64,000 bases of DNA from Parathalassolituus penaei (GTDB lineage: Bacteria > Pseudomonadota > Gammaproteobacteria > Pseudomonadales > Oceanobacteraceae). The notes below the pieces were generated by a model, which saw only the letters and a program-made list of their open reading frames with translations, was not told the DNA's origin and made no database searches. Location of the stretch: positions 124,001 through 188,000 of the forward strand of contig NZ_JAPNOA010000056.1 in the NCBI RefSeq assembly GCF_026626885.1, read 5' to 3'. Below, piece by piece: positions 31,173-40,438 of the stretch; within the stretch, counting starts at the first letter, position 1; each line of letters begins with the position of its first letter. The translations under genes and the position numbers were made by a program.

Positions 31173-31198
31173 AAAAAGCGGGCTTCGGCCCGCTTTTT
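31173..31198 (+). terminator. Intrinsic terminator of asd
   Basis: Stem AAAAAGCGGGC / GCCCGCTTTTT with a TTCG tetraloop, 21 nt after the asd stop. It ends the leuCDB-asd unit; the 210 nt from here to fimV should hold the fimV promoter, but I could not assign it. Confidence 0.93.
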
Positions 31199-31408
31199 CA
31201 TGCACAACTTGCTGAAGTTCTCATAAACCCTTATTCCATATCAGTTTTATAGCTTTCGGCGGGTTCTGACGATTGCGTCAGTCGACGTAATAAATGATAC
31301 TTGGGCCAACCTGTGTCTGGTCCAGACTAGCCAGACGGGTCAATTAATACGCGCACTATATGATTTAACCCGGCGAAACCAAGCCGTGATACAACCAAGG
31401 ATGCACCC

Positions 31409-34400
31409 ATGAAGCGCCTGTTTGCGAACGCCTTGATGCTGGTCGGACTGACCACTTCATCCCAGATTATGGCTTTGGGTCTGGGAGAACTGACCCTCAA
31501 GTCGGCGCTTAATCAGCCGCTGGTTGCAGAGATTGATCTGGTCGATACCGCCGGTCTGTCTGCAGAAGAAATGCGCCCATCGCTGGCAACCCAGGCGGCT
31601 TTTGAGCGCGCTGGTGTTGATCGTAGCTACTTCCTGACCAAAATCCGCTTTAATACCGTTGGCAACAAAATTGTGTTGACCACTCGTGATGCGGTCACTG
31701 AACCTTTCCTGAATTTCCTTGTGGAAGTGAACTGGCCAACCGGTCGTGTTCTGCGTGAATACACCGTATTGCTGGATCCTCCAACGTTTGATGGTGATGT
31801 GGTGCGTCCTTTGCCATCTTTGGCTGCCGACACTGCTCCTGCACCTGTTCAAATACAGGAAGCAGTTGCTCAGCCAAAATTGGCGATGCCATCTATTGTC
31901 TCAACGGCTTCGAATCAGCCAAAGCTTGCGATGCCGCCTGTAGGTTCAACTTCCAAGGCTCCGGCTGCGCCAAATACTACGGCACCTGTTGCCAAACCTC
32001 AGCCGCCTCTGTCTCCTGTGAGTGTTCCTCCTGTGGCGCAGGTAAGTTCTTCTAAACCGGCTGCCCGCAGCGAAACCTCCCGTTATGCCGGTTCAGACTC
32101 CTATCAGGTCCAGACTAACGACACTCTGTGGTCTATTGCGCTGGCAACTCGTCCAGACAGCTCAGTATCTCCACAGCAAATGATGGTGGCGATTCAGCGG
32201 GAAAACCCGCAAGCATTTATTGAAGGCAATATCAATCGTCTGAAAACCAATCAGACTCTGCGTATCCCGGCTGCAGATGAGGTGCGTGCTGTCAGTCGCG
32301 AAACTGCTGTTTCTGAGGTTCAGCGTCAGAATCAGGAACTGGGTCGTGGTAATGCTCAGCTGGATGCGACCGGTCGTTCAGCATCTTCTTCAGCAAACAA
32401 GCGTTCCGAAACTGGCGGTGAGGTAAAACTCGTTTCAGCCACTGGTAATGATAACAAGTCCGGTGGTGCGAGCGGTGATGTCAAGAGTGGCAGCGGCACA
32501 AACAGTGTGCGTCAGCAAGCGCTTGAGAACGATCTGGCGATTGCGCTGGAAAATCTCGACAAAACCCGTCGTGAAAACCAGGATCTGTCTGAGCGTTTGA
32601 AGGCGCTGGAAGAGCAGATTTCAACCCTGCAACGTCTGGTTACTTTGAAGGATGACCAGCTCGCTAATATGCAAGCGGGGGGAGGCAAGCCTGCACAACA
32701 ACCAGTAGTCCCTGGCGTAACACAGCCAGCGACTGCGCAGGCTGAAGCGGCAGTGACTGCACCGGTTCCTGCGGGTCAGCCGTCAGTTCCTGCAGCAGAA
32801 CCTGTTGCTAATAATAGTGCTCCGGCAGCAACAACCGAGCCGGGTGCCGCGCAGCCTGTAGCGCCTGCTGCAGCACCTGCACCTGCGCCAGTTCAGAAGC
32901 CGGTTCCGCCAAAACCAATTGTTCTGCCTGAACCGGTTGAAGCTGATCCAATTGGCGACTTGCTGTCTGATCCTGTGACGGCTGGTGGCCTGGTTGGTGT
33001 GGTTCTGCTGGCGTTGGGTGGTGGTCTGGTTGCCGCACGCAAGCGTCGTGCAGGCAAGCCGGAAGGCGAAAAAACTGACAAGAAAGCTGACAAAAAAGCC
33101 GCCAAAAAGGGCAAGGCCGATAAAGAGGTTGAAACCCCTGATCTGGCTGCCGCCGCTGCAGTAGCGGGTGGTGCTGTGGTTGCAGGTGCTGCCGTTGCCC
33201 AGGATTCCTCCGATGATGATTTTACCTTTAAAGGTGCATCGGAAGTTGGCTCACTGGACGTTTCCGGCGACTTCCTGAATAACCTCGATATGGGCGGTGA
33301 TAGTGCCGTGGATACTGGCCCGTCCATGGCGGATATTCTGGCTGAAGCGGATATGGCTATTGCCTACGGCAACTTCGATGAAGCGGCTGAAAAACTGCAA
33401 AAGGCCATTTCTGCACAGCCTGATCATGCTGAGTATGCGCTGAAACTGCTGGAAGTCTTTGCTGAGTCTGACAACGCAGAAGCGTTTGCTGATGAGGAGT
33501 CGCGCCTGCAGGCTGCCTTTGGTGATTTCTACCATGATCAGGTGGGGGCACTGCGTTCCCGTTTGACCAATCCGGTCGATCTGGATCATGGCTATGGTGA
33601 TGTGTCGCTTGATGATCTGAGCATGGAGTTCCAGAGTGGTCTGGATGAGGAGCTCGACAAGAAAGCAAATGCCACTGTTGGTGATGACCTGCAAGCAGAG
33701 CTGGATTCTGGTCTGGATTTTGCTCATGCACTTGACTTGGGCGGTGATGATCATCGTGCCGGTTCTTCTGTTGAAGAGCTGGAAGCCTTGTCGGACCTGG
33801 ATCTTGATGTTCCGGCTATGGGTGATGAAGCGGCGGATGATGTGTCTACGGTTACCGCTGGTGGTGACCTCGATTTCGATCTGAGTGCATTTGATGAGCC
33901 TGCTCTGGTTGACGAAGAGCCGGAAGAGGCTATTGCGGAAGATGACGCGAACTCACTGGATTTCGATCTGGGTTCTCTGGATTCTCTGCAGGCTGAAACC
34001 TATGAAGCTGCTGGTGAAGTTGCTCATGACAATCTGATGGATTTTGATCTGTCCGGTCTGGATTCTGTTGAGGAAGAAGCTCCAGCAGAAGAATTGGCTG
34101 CTGATGACAGCAATCTGATGGACTTTGATCTGTCCGGTCTGGATTCTGTTGAAGAAGAAGCTCCAGCAAAAGAAGTGGCTGCTGATGACAGCAATCTGAT
34201 GGATTTTGATCTGTCTGGTCTGGAACTGCCAGTAGCAGAAGAGCCTGTTGCTGCGGTTGAAGCGCCTGTTGCTGATGACAATCTGATGGATTTCGATCTG
34301 TCTGGTTTGGAACTGCCAGTAGCAGAAGAGCCTGTTGCTGAAGTGGTTGAAGCGCCTGTTGCTGACGACAATCTGATGGATTTCGATCTGTCCGGTCTGG

Positions 34401-35476
34401 AATCTTCCGATTCTGCAGGTATTGACGAGGTTCTGGATGCTGATGATCTGGATCTCGGTGATCTGGAAGCGGAACTGGGTGCGGTAGCCGATGCCGACCT
34501 CGATTTGTCTGATCTCGAAGAACTGCCGGAGTTGTCCGCTGAACCGGTTGTTGAAGAAGCCGCTGTTGCCGAAGCAACTGATGATGAATTGCCACAGCTG
34601 GATGATCTGGATGTGCTGGCAGACCTGGATGCACGACTGGATGCTGCTGACGAGATCGGTGTTCCGTCGCTGGATCTGGCTGATCTCGAAAACCTGGCTG
34701 ATCTGACTGCTGAAGAGTCTTCTTCTGACGATCTGAACCTGGCTGATCTGGAGTTGGACGTAACTGAGTCCGCTGCTGCCGATGAACTGGCTGATCTGTC
34801 ATTTGATGGTTTGGAGGAGCTGCCTGAGCTGTCTCTGGATTCTGCTGAAGAACTGCCTGAGCTGTCTTTGGATTCTGCTGAAGAGCTGTCCGATCTGTCT
34901 CTGGATGGGCTTGAAGAACTGCCGGAATTGTCTCTGGATGGTCTGGATTCTGAACTGGCAGCATTTGAAACAGAATCTGCCGATCTGGCTGACTTGTCTC
35001 TGGATGGTCTGGCGGATCTGGATTCTGGTGATGACATGTCTGATCTGTCACTGGACGGTCTGTCTGAATCTTCAGCAGCTGACGAGCAAGTATTTGAACT
35101 GGATAACGGTTCCGATTCTGATGCCTTCGAACTGGTTGATTCCAACGATCTGCCTGATCTGGATTTTGCCAACACTGGTGATCTGCCAGAGCTGGAAGAT
35201 CTGCCGGAGCTGGATGGCGTCGTTGACTCTGCGCCAATTGCCAGCACTGTTAACGCAGTAAATGGCGATATCGATCTGGATGCACTGGCCGATGCTGAAG
35301 ATGAATTCGAATTCCTCTCCAGCACCGACGAATGCGCCACCAAGCTGGATCTGGCTCGTGTCTACGTCGACATGGGAGATGCTGACGGTGCTCGTGACCT
35401 GTTGGCGGAAATCGTGCAGGAAGGTAGCGATCAGCAGAAGCAGGAAGCTCGTAGTCTTCTGAACTCTATTGCCTAA
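31409..35476 (+). CDS. fimV: FimV polar hub / peptidoglycan-binding protein
   Basis: A large inner-membrane protein that binds peptidoglycan, sits at the cell pole and is needed for type IV pilus assembly and twitching in Pseudomonas. The 1355 residues show a signal peptide (about 1-22), the conserved FimV N-terminal domain (G-L-G-E-L-x-L-x-S-A-L-N-Q-P-L at 25-40), a LysM domain (about 229-285), a coiled-coil (about 370-420), a Pro/Ala-rich linker, one membrane helix (about 524-545) and a very acidic cytoplasmic region of about 700 residues. The TPR-like C-terminal motif (L-D-L-A-R-V-Y-V-D-M-G-D near 1310) is kept. The acidic region has two sets of internal repeats, annotated separately. truA starts 10 nt after the stop, so truA and fimV are co-transcribed. 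Confidence 0.95.
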   Translation: MKRLFANALMLVGLTTSSQIMALGLGELTLKSALNQPLVAEIDLVDTAGLSAEEMRPSLATQAAFERAGVDRSYFLTKIRFNTVGNKIVLTTRDAVTEPFLNFLVEVNWPTGRVLREYTVLLDPPTFDGDVVRPLPSLAADTAPAPVQIQEAVAQPKLAMPSIVSTASNQPKLAMPPVGSTSKAPAAPNTTAPVAKPQPPLSPVSVPPVAQVSSSKPAARSETSRYAGSDSYQVQTNDTLWSIALATRPDSSVSPQQMMVAIQRENPQAFIEGNINRLKTNQTLRIPAADEVRAVSRETAVSEVQRQNQELGRGNAQLDATGRSASSSANKRSETGGEVKLVSATGNDNKSGGASGDVKSGSGTNSVRQQALENDLAIALENLDKTRRENQDLSERLKALEEQISTLQRLVTLKDDQLANMQAGGGKPAQQPVVPGVTQPATAQAEAAVTAPVPAGQPSVPAAEPVANNSAPAATTEPGAAQPVAPAAAPAPAPVQKPVPPKPIVLPEPVEADPIGDLLSDPVTAGGLVGVVLLALGGGLVAARKRRAGKPEGEKTDKKADKKAAKKGKADKEVETPDLAAAAAVAGGAVVAGAAVAQDSSDDDFTFKGASEVGSLDVSGDFLNNLDMGGDSAVDTGPSMADILAEADMAIAYGNFDEAAEKLQKAISAQPDHAEYALKLLEVFAESDNAEAFADEESRLQAAFGDFYHDQVGALRSRLTNPVDLDHGYGDVSLDDLSMEFQSGLDEELDKKANATVGDDLQAELDSGLDFAHALDLGGDDHRAGSSVEELEALSDLDLDVPAMGDEAADDVSTVTAGGDLDFDLSAFDEPALVDEEPEEAIAEDDANSLDFDLGSLDSLQAETYEAAGEVAHDNLMDFDLSGLDSVEEEAPAEELAADDSNLMDFDLSGLDSVEEEAPAKEVAADDSNLMDFDLSGLELPVAEEPVAAVEAPVADDNLMDFDLSGLELPVAEEPVAEVVEAPVADDNLMDFDLSGLESSDSAGIDEVLDADDLDLGDLEAELGAVADADLDLSDLEELPELSAEPVVEEAAVAEATDDELPQLDDLDVLADLDARLDAADEIGVPSLDLADLENLADLTAEESSSDDLNLADLELDVTESAAADELADLSFDGLEELPELSLDSAEELPELSLDSAEELSDLSLDGLEELPELSLDGLDSELAAFETESADLADLSLDGLADLDSGDDMSDLSLDGLSESSAADEQVFELDNGSDSDAFELVDSNDLPDLDFANTGDLPELEDLPELDGVVDSAPIASTVNAVNGDIDLDALADAEDEFEFLSSTDECATKLDLARVYVDMGDADGARDLLAEIVQEGSDQQKQEARSLLNSIA
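34031..34460 (+). repeat. Internal repeats of fimV, about 81-90 bp
   Basis: Five copies of a unit beginning N-L-M-D-F-D-L-S-G-L start at 34031, 34112, 34193, 34280 and 34370, with spacings of 81, 81, 87 and 90 bp. Between them are Glu/Ala/Val/Pro-rich linkers; copies 1-2 and copies 3-4 are most alike. Copy number is likely to vary between strains. Confidence 0.9.
34814..34945 (+). repeat. Internal 33-bp repeats of fimV
   Basis: Four tandem copies of an 11-residue unit of the form E-E-L-P-E-L-S-L-D-S-A, with the last two ending D-G-L. Degenerate S-L-D-G-L copies continue to about 35060. Confidence 0.85.
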
Positions 35477-35486
35477 GTTGATCTGA

Positions 35487-36305
35487 ATGTCCGAAATCCA
35501 GCGTTACGCTGCCATCGTGGAATACAACGGTCGTTGTTTCCACGGTTGGCAGAAGCAGAAACATCACAACAATGAACTTTCTGTACAGGCCGCTCTCGAA
35601 GCGGCCATTTCACTGGTGGCGAATCACCCGGTAGATGTGGCTTGTGCCGGTCGTACCGATGCCGGTGTTCATGCTACCCGTCAGGTGATTCATTTTGACT
35701 CCCATGCCCGCCGTTCCAACTACGGCTGGATTATGGGGATCAACACCAACTCTCCCCCGGAAGTGTCGATTCAATGGCTGGAGCCGGTCAGTGCGGATTT
35801 CCATGCCCGCTTCAAGGCCAAGGCCCGCTGTTATCGATATTTCATCAATAACGCTCCGTATCGTCAGGCGCTTCAGCATGACCAGATGACCTGGTGGAAA
35901 TATCCGCTGGATGCTGATCGTATGCATGAAGCGGCACAGGCGTTGCTGGGTACTCACGACTTTTCGGCTTTCCGCGCCAAGGATTGTCAGGCCAAAACCC
36001 CGATCAAGACCATGCATCGTATTGGCGTCAAGCGCTGGGGCAATCTGATCATGCTGGAGCTGGAAGCCAGTGCTTTCCTGTATCACATGGTGCGCAACAT
36101 CGTTGGTGTGTTATTGCCGATTGGAGAAGGCCACAAACCGGTCGAATGGATGGCAGATGTATTGGCCAGTCAGTCACGAGTGGCAGCGGGGATTACCGCG
36201 CCGGGGGATGGTCTGCATTTCGTTGGCGTGCGTTACCCGGAGGAGTTTGCGATTCCGAGTGATCCATGGGGGCCTATGATGATTGAGCCTCTGTTGGCAC
36301 TCTGA
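35487..36305 (+). CDS. truA: tRNA pseudouridine(38-40) synthase
   Basis: Makes pseudouridine at positions 38-40 of the tRNA anticodon arm. The 272-residue protein has the catalytic Asp in C-A-G-R-T-D-A-G-V-H-A near residue 57 and the R-F-K-A-K-A-R-C-Y-R-Y segment near 110, plus the Y-H-M-V-R-N-I-V-G motif near 200. It lies 10 nt after fimV, the usual Pseudomonas order. A hairpin with a T-run follows before trpF. Confidence 0.97.
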   Translation: MSEIQRYAAIVEYNGRCFHGWQKQKHHNNELSVQAALEAAISLVANHPVDVACAGRTDAGVHATRQVIHFDSHARRSNYGWIMGINTNSPPEVSIQWLEPVSADFHARFKAKARCYRYFINNAPYRQALQHDQMTWWKYPLDADRMHEAAQALLGTHDFSAFRAKDCQAKTPIKTMHRIGVKRWGNLIMLELEASAFLYHMVRNIVGVLLPIGEGHKPVEWMADVLASQSRVAAGITAPGDGLHFVGVRYPEEFAIPSDPWGPMMIEPLLAL

Positions 36306-36339
36306 GCGATCGTTTTCCTGAATAGAAACGCTGCGCAAG

Positions 36340-36370
36340 CCGGAATGTCTTTGTTACCATTCCGGTTTTT
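36340..36370 (+). terminator. Terminator or attenuator just before trpF
   Basis: Perfect 8-bp stem CCGGAATG / CATTCCGG, 10-nt loop, then five T, ending 15 nt before the trpF ATG. It separates truA from trpF; I see no short Trp-rich leader peptide in the 80-nt gap. Confidence 0.75.
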
Positions 36371-36385
36371 GCAGCGGAGTTTTTC

Positions 36386-37021
36386 ATGAGTCTGTATCAG
36401 CGTACGCGGGCCAAAATCTGTGGTATCACCCGTGTTGAGGATGCTCATCAGGTTGTGAACGCAGGTGCTGATGCCATTGGCCTGGTGTTTTATCCCCCAA
36501 GTCCGCGCGCCGTCACCATAGAGCAGGCTGCTGATATTGCCGCCGTTGTTCCAGCCTTCGTAACCGTTACGGCTCTTTTTGTTAACCCGACCGTTGAGCA
36601 AGTGCAAAGCGTTCTGGATAACGTTAGAATCGACCTTATCCAGTTCCATGGTGATGAAGACGATGGCTTCTGCCGCCAGTTCAACCGCCCATACATCAAG
36701 GCCATCCGTGTCCGGCAAGCGTCGGATATGGTGGAGGCGTGCCTGCGCTTCCCAGGTGCCTTGTCCCTTCTGTTAGACAGCTATAAACCGGGTGTCCCCG
36801 GTGGTACTGGCGAAACCTTTGACTGGTCGCTGGTGCCGGATGATCTGAACAAACCCATTATTCTTGCCGGTGGCTTGTCCGCCGATAACGTGGCGGCTGC
36901 CATTGCTGAAGTCCGGCCTTTTGCCGTTGATGTCAGTGGTGGAGTAGAGGCCAGTAAAGGCATTAAGGATGCCGGCAAGATCCAGGCATTTATGAACGAG
37001 GTGTATCGTGTCAACCGATAA
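36386..37021 (+). CDS. trpF: Phosphoribosylanthranilate isomerase
   Basis: Amadori rearrangement step of tryptophan synthesis. The 211-residue TIM barrel has the catalytic Cys in K-I-C-G-I-T-R near residue 11 and the catalytic Asp in [11 protein letters not shown] (the family has D near 130, here L-L-D-S-Y). GCGGAG lies 8 nt before the ATG. Its last 14 nt overlap trpB, which fits translational coupling. Confidence 0.96.
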   Translation: MSLYQRTRAKICGITRVEDAHQVVNAGADAIGLVFYPPSPRAVTIEQAADIAAVVPAFVTVTALFVNPTVEQVQSVLDNVRIDLIQFHGDEDDGFCRQFNRPYIKAIRVRQASDMVEACLRFPGALSLLLDSYKPGVPGGTGETFDWSLVPDDLNKPIILAGGLSADNVAAAIAEVRPFAVDVSGGVEASKGIKDAGKIQAFMNEVYRVNR

Positions 37022-38222
37022 CAAGATTGATCTGAACCTGCCAGACGAACGCGGCCATTTTGGTATTTTCGGCGGCCGTTTTGTGTCCGAAACCCTGACT
37101 GCGGCACTGGATGAACTGCAAGCCACCTACACCAAACTGCGTGTAGATCCGGATTTCCAGGCAGCTTTTGACCGCGACCTGGCTCACTATGTGGGTCGTC
37201 CTTCTCCGTTGTACCACGCTGAGCGTCTTAGCCAGCACTGTGGTGGCGCCCAGATTTATCTGAAGCGTGAAGACCTGAACCACACCGGTGCCCACAAGAT
37301 CAACAACACCATTGGTCAGGCGCTGTTGGCCCGTTTTATGGGCAAAAAGAAAGTGATTGCCGAGACTGGTGCTGGTCAGCACGGTGTTGCCACCGCGACC
37401 GTAGCAGCCCGTTTTGGTCTGGAGTGCAAGGTGTTCATGGGCTCTACTGACGTTGAACGTCAGAAGCTCAACGTGTATCGCATGAAACTGCTGGGTGCGA
37501 CCGTGCAGTCAGTGACTTCCGGTACCAAAACCCTGAAAGACGCCATGAACGAAGCCATGCGTCACTGGGTAACCAACGTTGACGATACCTTCTACATCAT
37601 CGGTACTGCGGCGGGTCCACACCCGTACCCAATGCTGGTACGTGACTTCCAGGCGGTGATCGGTCGTGAAACCCAGCGTCAGTGTGCCGACCAGATTGGT
37701 CGCCAACCGGATGCCGTTGTTGCCTGTGTGGGTGGTGGTTCCAATGCCATCGGTATGTTCTACCCATACATTGCTCACCCTGAAGTGGCGATGTACGGCG
37801 TTGAAGCCGGTGGTCTGGGTCTGCATGGTAATGACCATGCGGCACCACTGAGCAAAGGTCGTCCGGGCGTGCTGCACGGCAACCGTACCTACCTGATGGA
37901 AGATGAAAACGGTCAGATCATGGGGACTCACTCCATTTCTGCCGGTCTGGACTACCCAGGCGTTGGTCCTGAGCACTCATGGTTGAAAGACGTGGGTCGT
38001 GCCAACTATGTGGCCGCGACTGACGATGAAGCCATTGATGCGTTCCACAAACTGACCCAGATGGAAGGCATCATGCCTGCTCTGGAGAGCTCCCATGCCG
38101 TTGCTTTCGGTATGAAGCTGGCCGCTACCATGCGTCCGGATCAGTTTATTGTGGTCAACCTGTCCGGTCGTGGTGACAAGGACATTCACACCATCGCAAG
38201 CCTGGACGGCGTGACCGCCTGA
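37008..38222 (+). CDS. trpB: Tryptophan synthase beta chain
   Basis: PLP enzyme that joins indole and serine to form tryptophan. The 404-residue protein has the PLP-Lys in H-T-G-A-H-K-I-N-N near residue 95 and the phosphate-binding G-G-G-S-N-A-I-G near 240; [11 protein letters not shown] supplies the catalytic Glu. The start is a GTG at 37008, inside the end of trpF. In Pseudomonas trpBA sits elsewhere with trpI; here trpB and trpA are placed between trpF and folC. Confidence 0.98.
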   Translation: MSTDNKIDLNLPDERGHFGIFGGRFVSETLTAALDELQATYTKLRVDPDFQAAFDRDLAHYVGRPSPLYHAERLSQHCGGAQIYLKREDLNHTGAHKINNTIGQALLARFMGKKKVIAETGAGQHGVATATVAARFGLECKVFMGSTDVERQKLNVYRMKLLGATVQSVTSGTKTLKDAMNEAMRHWVTNVDDTFYIIGTAAGPHPYPMLVRDFQAVIGRETQRQCADQIGRQPDAVVACVGGGSNAIGMFYPYIAHPEVAMYGVEAGGLGLHGNDHAAPLSKGRPGVLHGNRTYLMEDENGQIMGTHSISAGLDYPGVGPEHSWLKDVGRANYVAATDDEAIDAFHKLTQMEGIMPALESSHAVAFGMKLAATMRPDQFIVVNLSGRGDKDIHTIASLDGVTA

Positions 38223-38233
38223 GGAAAGACAGA

Positions 38234-39043
38234 ATGAATCGTATCAGCTCCCTGTTTGCAAACCTGGCGCCCCAGGGTCGCAAGGCCCTGATCCCGTATG
38301 TAACCGCGGGTGACCCACAGAAAGAAGCGACTGTTCCGATGCTGCATGCGCTGGTTGAGTCCGGCGCAGACCTGATCGAACTGGGTGTGCCGTTTTCTGA
38401 CCCAATGGCCGACGGTCCGGCGATCCAGCTGGCCTGTGAGCGCGCGCTGGAACACAACACCTCCCTGCGTGATGTGCTGGGCATGGTGTCCGAGTTCCGT
38501 GCCACCAACAGCACCACTCCAGTGGTTCTGATGGGTTATCTGAACCCGGTTGAAGCCATGGGTTATGACGTGTTCGTCAAGGCGGCGGTAGAGGCGGGCG
38601 TTGATGGTGTGCTGCTGGTGGATTTGCCACCAGAAGAGGCCGAAGACGTGGCTGTCTACTTCCGTGATGCTGGCCTGGACATGATTTACCTGATCGCACC
38701 AACCACCACTGATGCTCGTATCGAAGCCATCGGCAAGGCTGGCAGTGGTTACGTCTATTATGTATCCCTGAAGGGTGTAACCGGTTCCAAGGCTCTGGAT
38801 GTTGATGATGTGGCTCGTAACCTTGAGCGCATCCGTCAGCGTGTGTCCATTCCGGTTGGCGTGGGTTTTGGTATCCAGAATGGTGAAAGTGCGGCTGCCG
38901 TTTCCCGTGTCGCGGATGGTGTAATTGTTGGTAGTGCGTTGGTAAACCGCATCGCCGCCAATGCTGATAATGCCGACCTGGCACGAGCGCAGGTCAGTGA
39001 GCTGCTACGCGAAATGCGTACGGCCATGGATGCCGCAGTGTAA
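38234..39043 (+). CDS. trpA: Tryptophan synthase alpha chain
   Basis: Cleaves indole-3-glycerol phosphate to indole and glyceraldehyde-3-phosphate. The 269-residue TIM barrel has the catalytic Glu in [16 protein letters not shown] near residue 50 with the catalytic Asp near 60 to follow, and G-V-G-F-G-I-Q near 213. GAGGAAAG is 6-13 nt before the ATG. A strong terminator closes trpFBA. Confidence 0.98.
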   Translation: MNRISSLFANLAPQGRKALIPYVTAGDPQKEATVPMLHALVESGADLIELGVPFSDPMADGPAIQLACERALEHNTSLRDVLGMVSEFRATNSTTPVVLMGYLNPVEAMGYDVFVKAAVEAGVDGVLLVDLPPEEAEDVAVYFRDAGLDMIYLIAPTTTDARIEAIGKAGSGYVYYVSLKGVTGSKALDVDDVARNLERIRQRVSIPVGVGFGIQNGESAAAVSRVADGVIVGSALVNRIAANADNADLARAQVSELLREMRTAMDAAV

Positions 39044-39050
39044 GACGGTT

Positions 39051-39080
39051 CGGGGTGCCACGGCACCCCGGTTTCTTTTC
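39051..39080 (+). terminator. Intrinsic terminator of trpFBA
   Basis: Stem CGGGGTGC / GCACCCCG with a CACG loop, then GTTTCTTTTC. It lies 8 nt after the trpA stop. The accD gene that usually stands here in Pseudomonas-like genomes is absent from the 69-nt gap. Confidence 0.88.
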
Positions 39081-39112
39081 TGATCAAGCATAATGAAGAA
39101 TGGAGTAGTGTG

Positions 39113-40438
39113 ATGACGGGCCCTGAACACCAGGCGGCACCTGCCAGCGTTAATGAATGGCTGGCGTACATGGAATCCCTGCATACCGCCGATATTGAAC
39201 TCGGGCTGGAGCGGGTGATGGATGTAGCCCGACGTCTGGACTGTTTGCGACCGGCTCCGCTGGTGATTCTGGTTGGCGGCACCAATGGCAAAGGCACCAC
39301 TACGGCCTTGTTGTCGGCTTTGCTGGCGCGGCAGGGGATGCGTGTGGGCGTCTATAATTCTCCTCATATTCTTCGTTATAACGAACGGGTTTCCGTAAAT
39401 GGTGATGACATCAGTGACGACGATCTCTGTGCATCCTTTGCCATGGTGGAAGCTGCGCGTGGTAATACACCACTGACCTATTTTGAATACGGTACGCTGG
39501 CGGCGCTGGCCTGGTTCCGCTCCCGTCAGCTTGATGCCTGTGTGCTTGAAATTGGCCTCGGTGGTCGTCTGGATGCGGTGAATATTGTAGAAGCTGATCT
39601 GTCGATTGTGACCAGTATTGGTCTGGATCACGAAGCCTGGCTGGGTAACAGCCTTGAACAGATCGCCTACGAAAAATGCTCCATCGCTCGTCCGGGACGT
39701 TTTCTGGTATGTGGTCAACCGGATGCTCCGGCTCGTGGCCAGCAGACGGTTGAAGCCATTGGTGGCCAGTGGGTGGCTCGTGGTCAGGATTACGACATCA
39801 GTGAAAACGCTGATGGTTCTCTGGAACTGGCCTTCCGGCCGTATGCCGATGAAACGGTCAAAATGAACTGGCGCTTGCCGCAGGCCAATATTCCGCCGGC
39901 CAACGTTGCAACGGCCATTCAGGCGTTGGCATTACTGGGGCATTTATTGCCTGAGCAGCAAGTGGCGGAGACTGTTCAGCGCCTGCGAGTGGCAGGTCGG
40001 CTGCAGCGTTGGCAACATGCCAGCGGGCTGAGCCTGACGCTGGATGTCGCCCACAATGAACAGGCGGCGGCCTACCTTGGTAGTCGCGGGTTGCAGGTAA
40101 ACGGCATCCTGCTGGGGATGCTGGGTGACAAGGCGGTGGAGCAGGTTGTGCAGGTATTGCCTGTGGCACCACGCTGGAAGCTGGCTGGTTTGCAGGGGCC
40201 GCGGGCACTGGATGTCCAGACTCTGAAGACTCGGGTGCAAGCCGGACTGGCCGTGGCCGGGCGTGAGCCAGAACTGGAAGGATATGAAACAGTAATGGAC
40301 GCCATGCAAAGCCTGCTGGATCGTGGTGAAAACGGTCACTGGCTGGTGTTGGGTTCGTTCTTTACGGTTGAACAGGCGTTGCGATTTATCCGGGAATCCA
40401 ATCCCGATGAGAAGGACAGTGCATGGACAAGCATCTGA
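39113..40438 (+). CDS. folC: Dihydrofolate synthase / folylpolyglutamate synthase
   Basis: Mur-ligase-type enzyme that adds glutamate to dihydropteroate and to folates. Its P-loop is V-G-G-T-N-G-K-G-T-T-T near residue 52, and the S-P-H-I-L-R-Y-N-E-R-V segment near 83 is a FolC signature. The carbamylated-Lys region Y-E-K-C-S-I-A-R-P-G is near 183. The ATG at 39113 has GGAG 7 nt upstream (a GTG directly before is possible), giving 441 aa. The stop overlaps the SPOR-protein start by 16 nt. Confidence 0.95.
   Translation: MTGPEHQAAPASVNEWLAYMESLHTADIELGLERVMDVARRLDCLRPAPLVILVGGTNGKGTTTALLSALLARQGMRVGVYNSPHILRYNERVSVNGDDISDDDLCASFAMVEAARGNTPLTYFEYGTLAALAWFRSRQLDACVLEIGLGGRLDAVNIVEADLSIVTSIGLDHEAWLGNSLEQIAYEKCSIARPGRFLVCGQPDAPARGQQTVEAIGGQWVARGQDYDISENADGSLELAFRPYADETVKMNWRLPQANIPPANVATAIQALALLGHLLPEQQVAETVQRLRVAGRLQRWQHASGLSLTLDVAHNEQAAAYLGSRGLQVNGILLGMLGDKAVEQVVQVLPVAPRWKLAGLQGPRALDVQTLKTRVQAGLAVAGREPELEGYETVMDAMQSLLDRGENGHWLVLGSFFTVEQALRFIRESNPDEKDSAWTSI

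Noticed and set aside
33930-35343. Long antisense frames opposite the fimV repeat region
   Set aside because: They are Asp/Gln/Pro- or Ser/Arg-rich low-complexity translations that mirror the acidic repeats and have no independent support.
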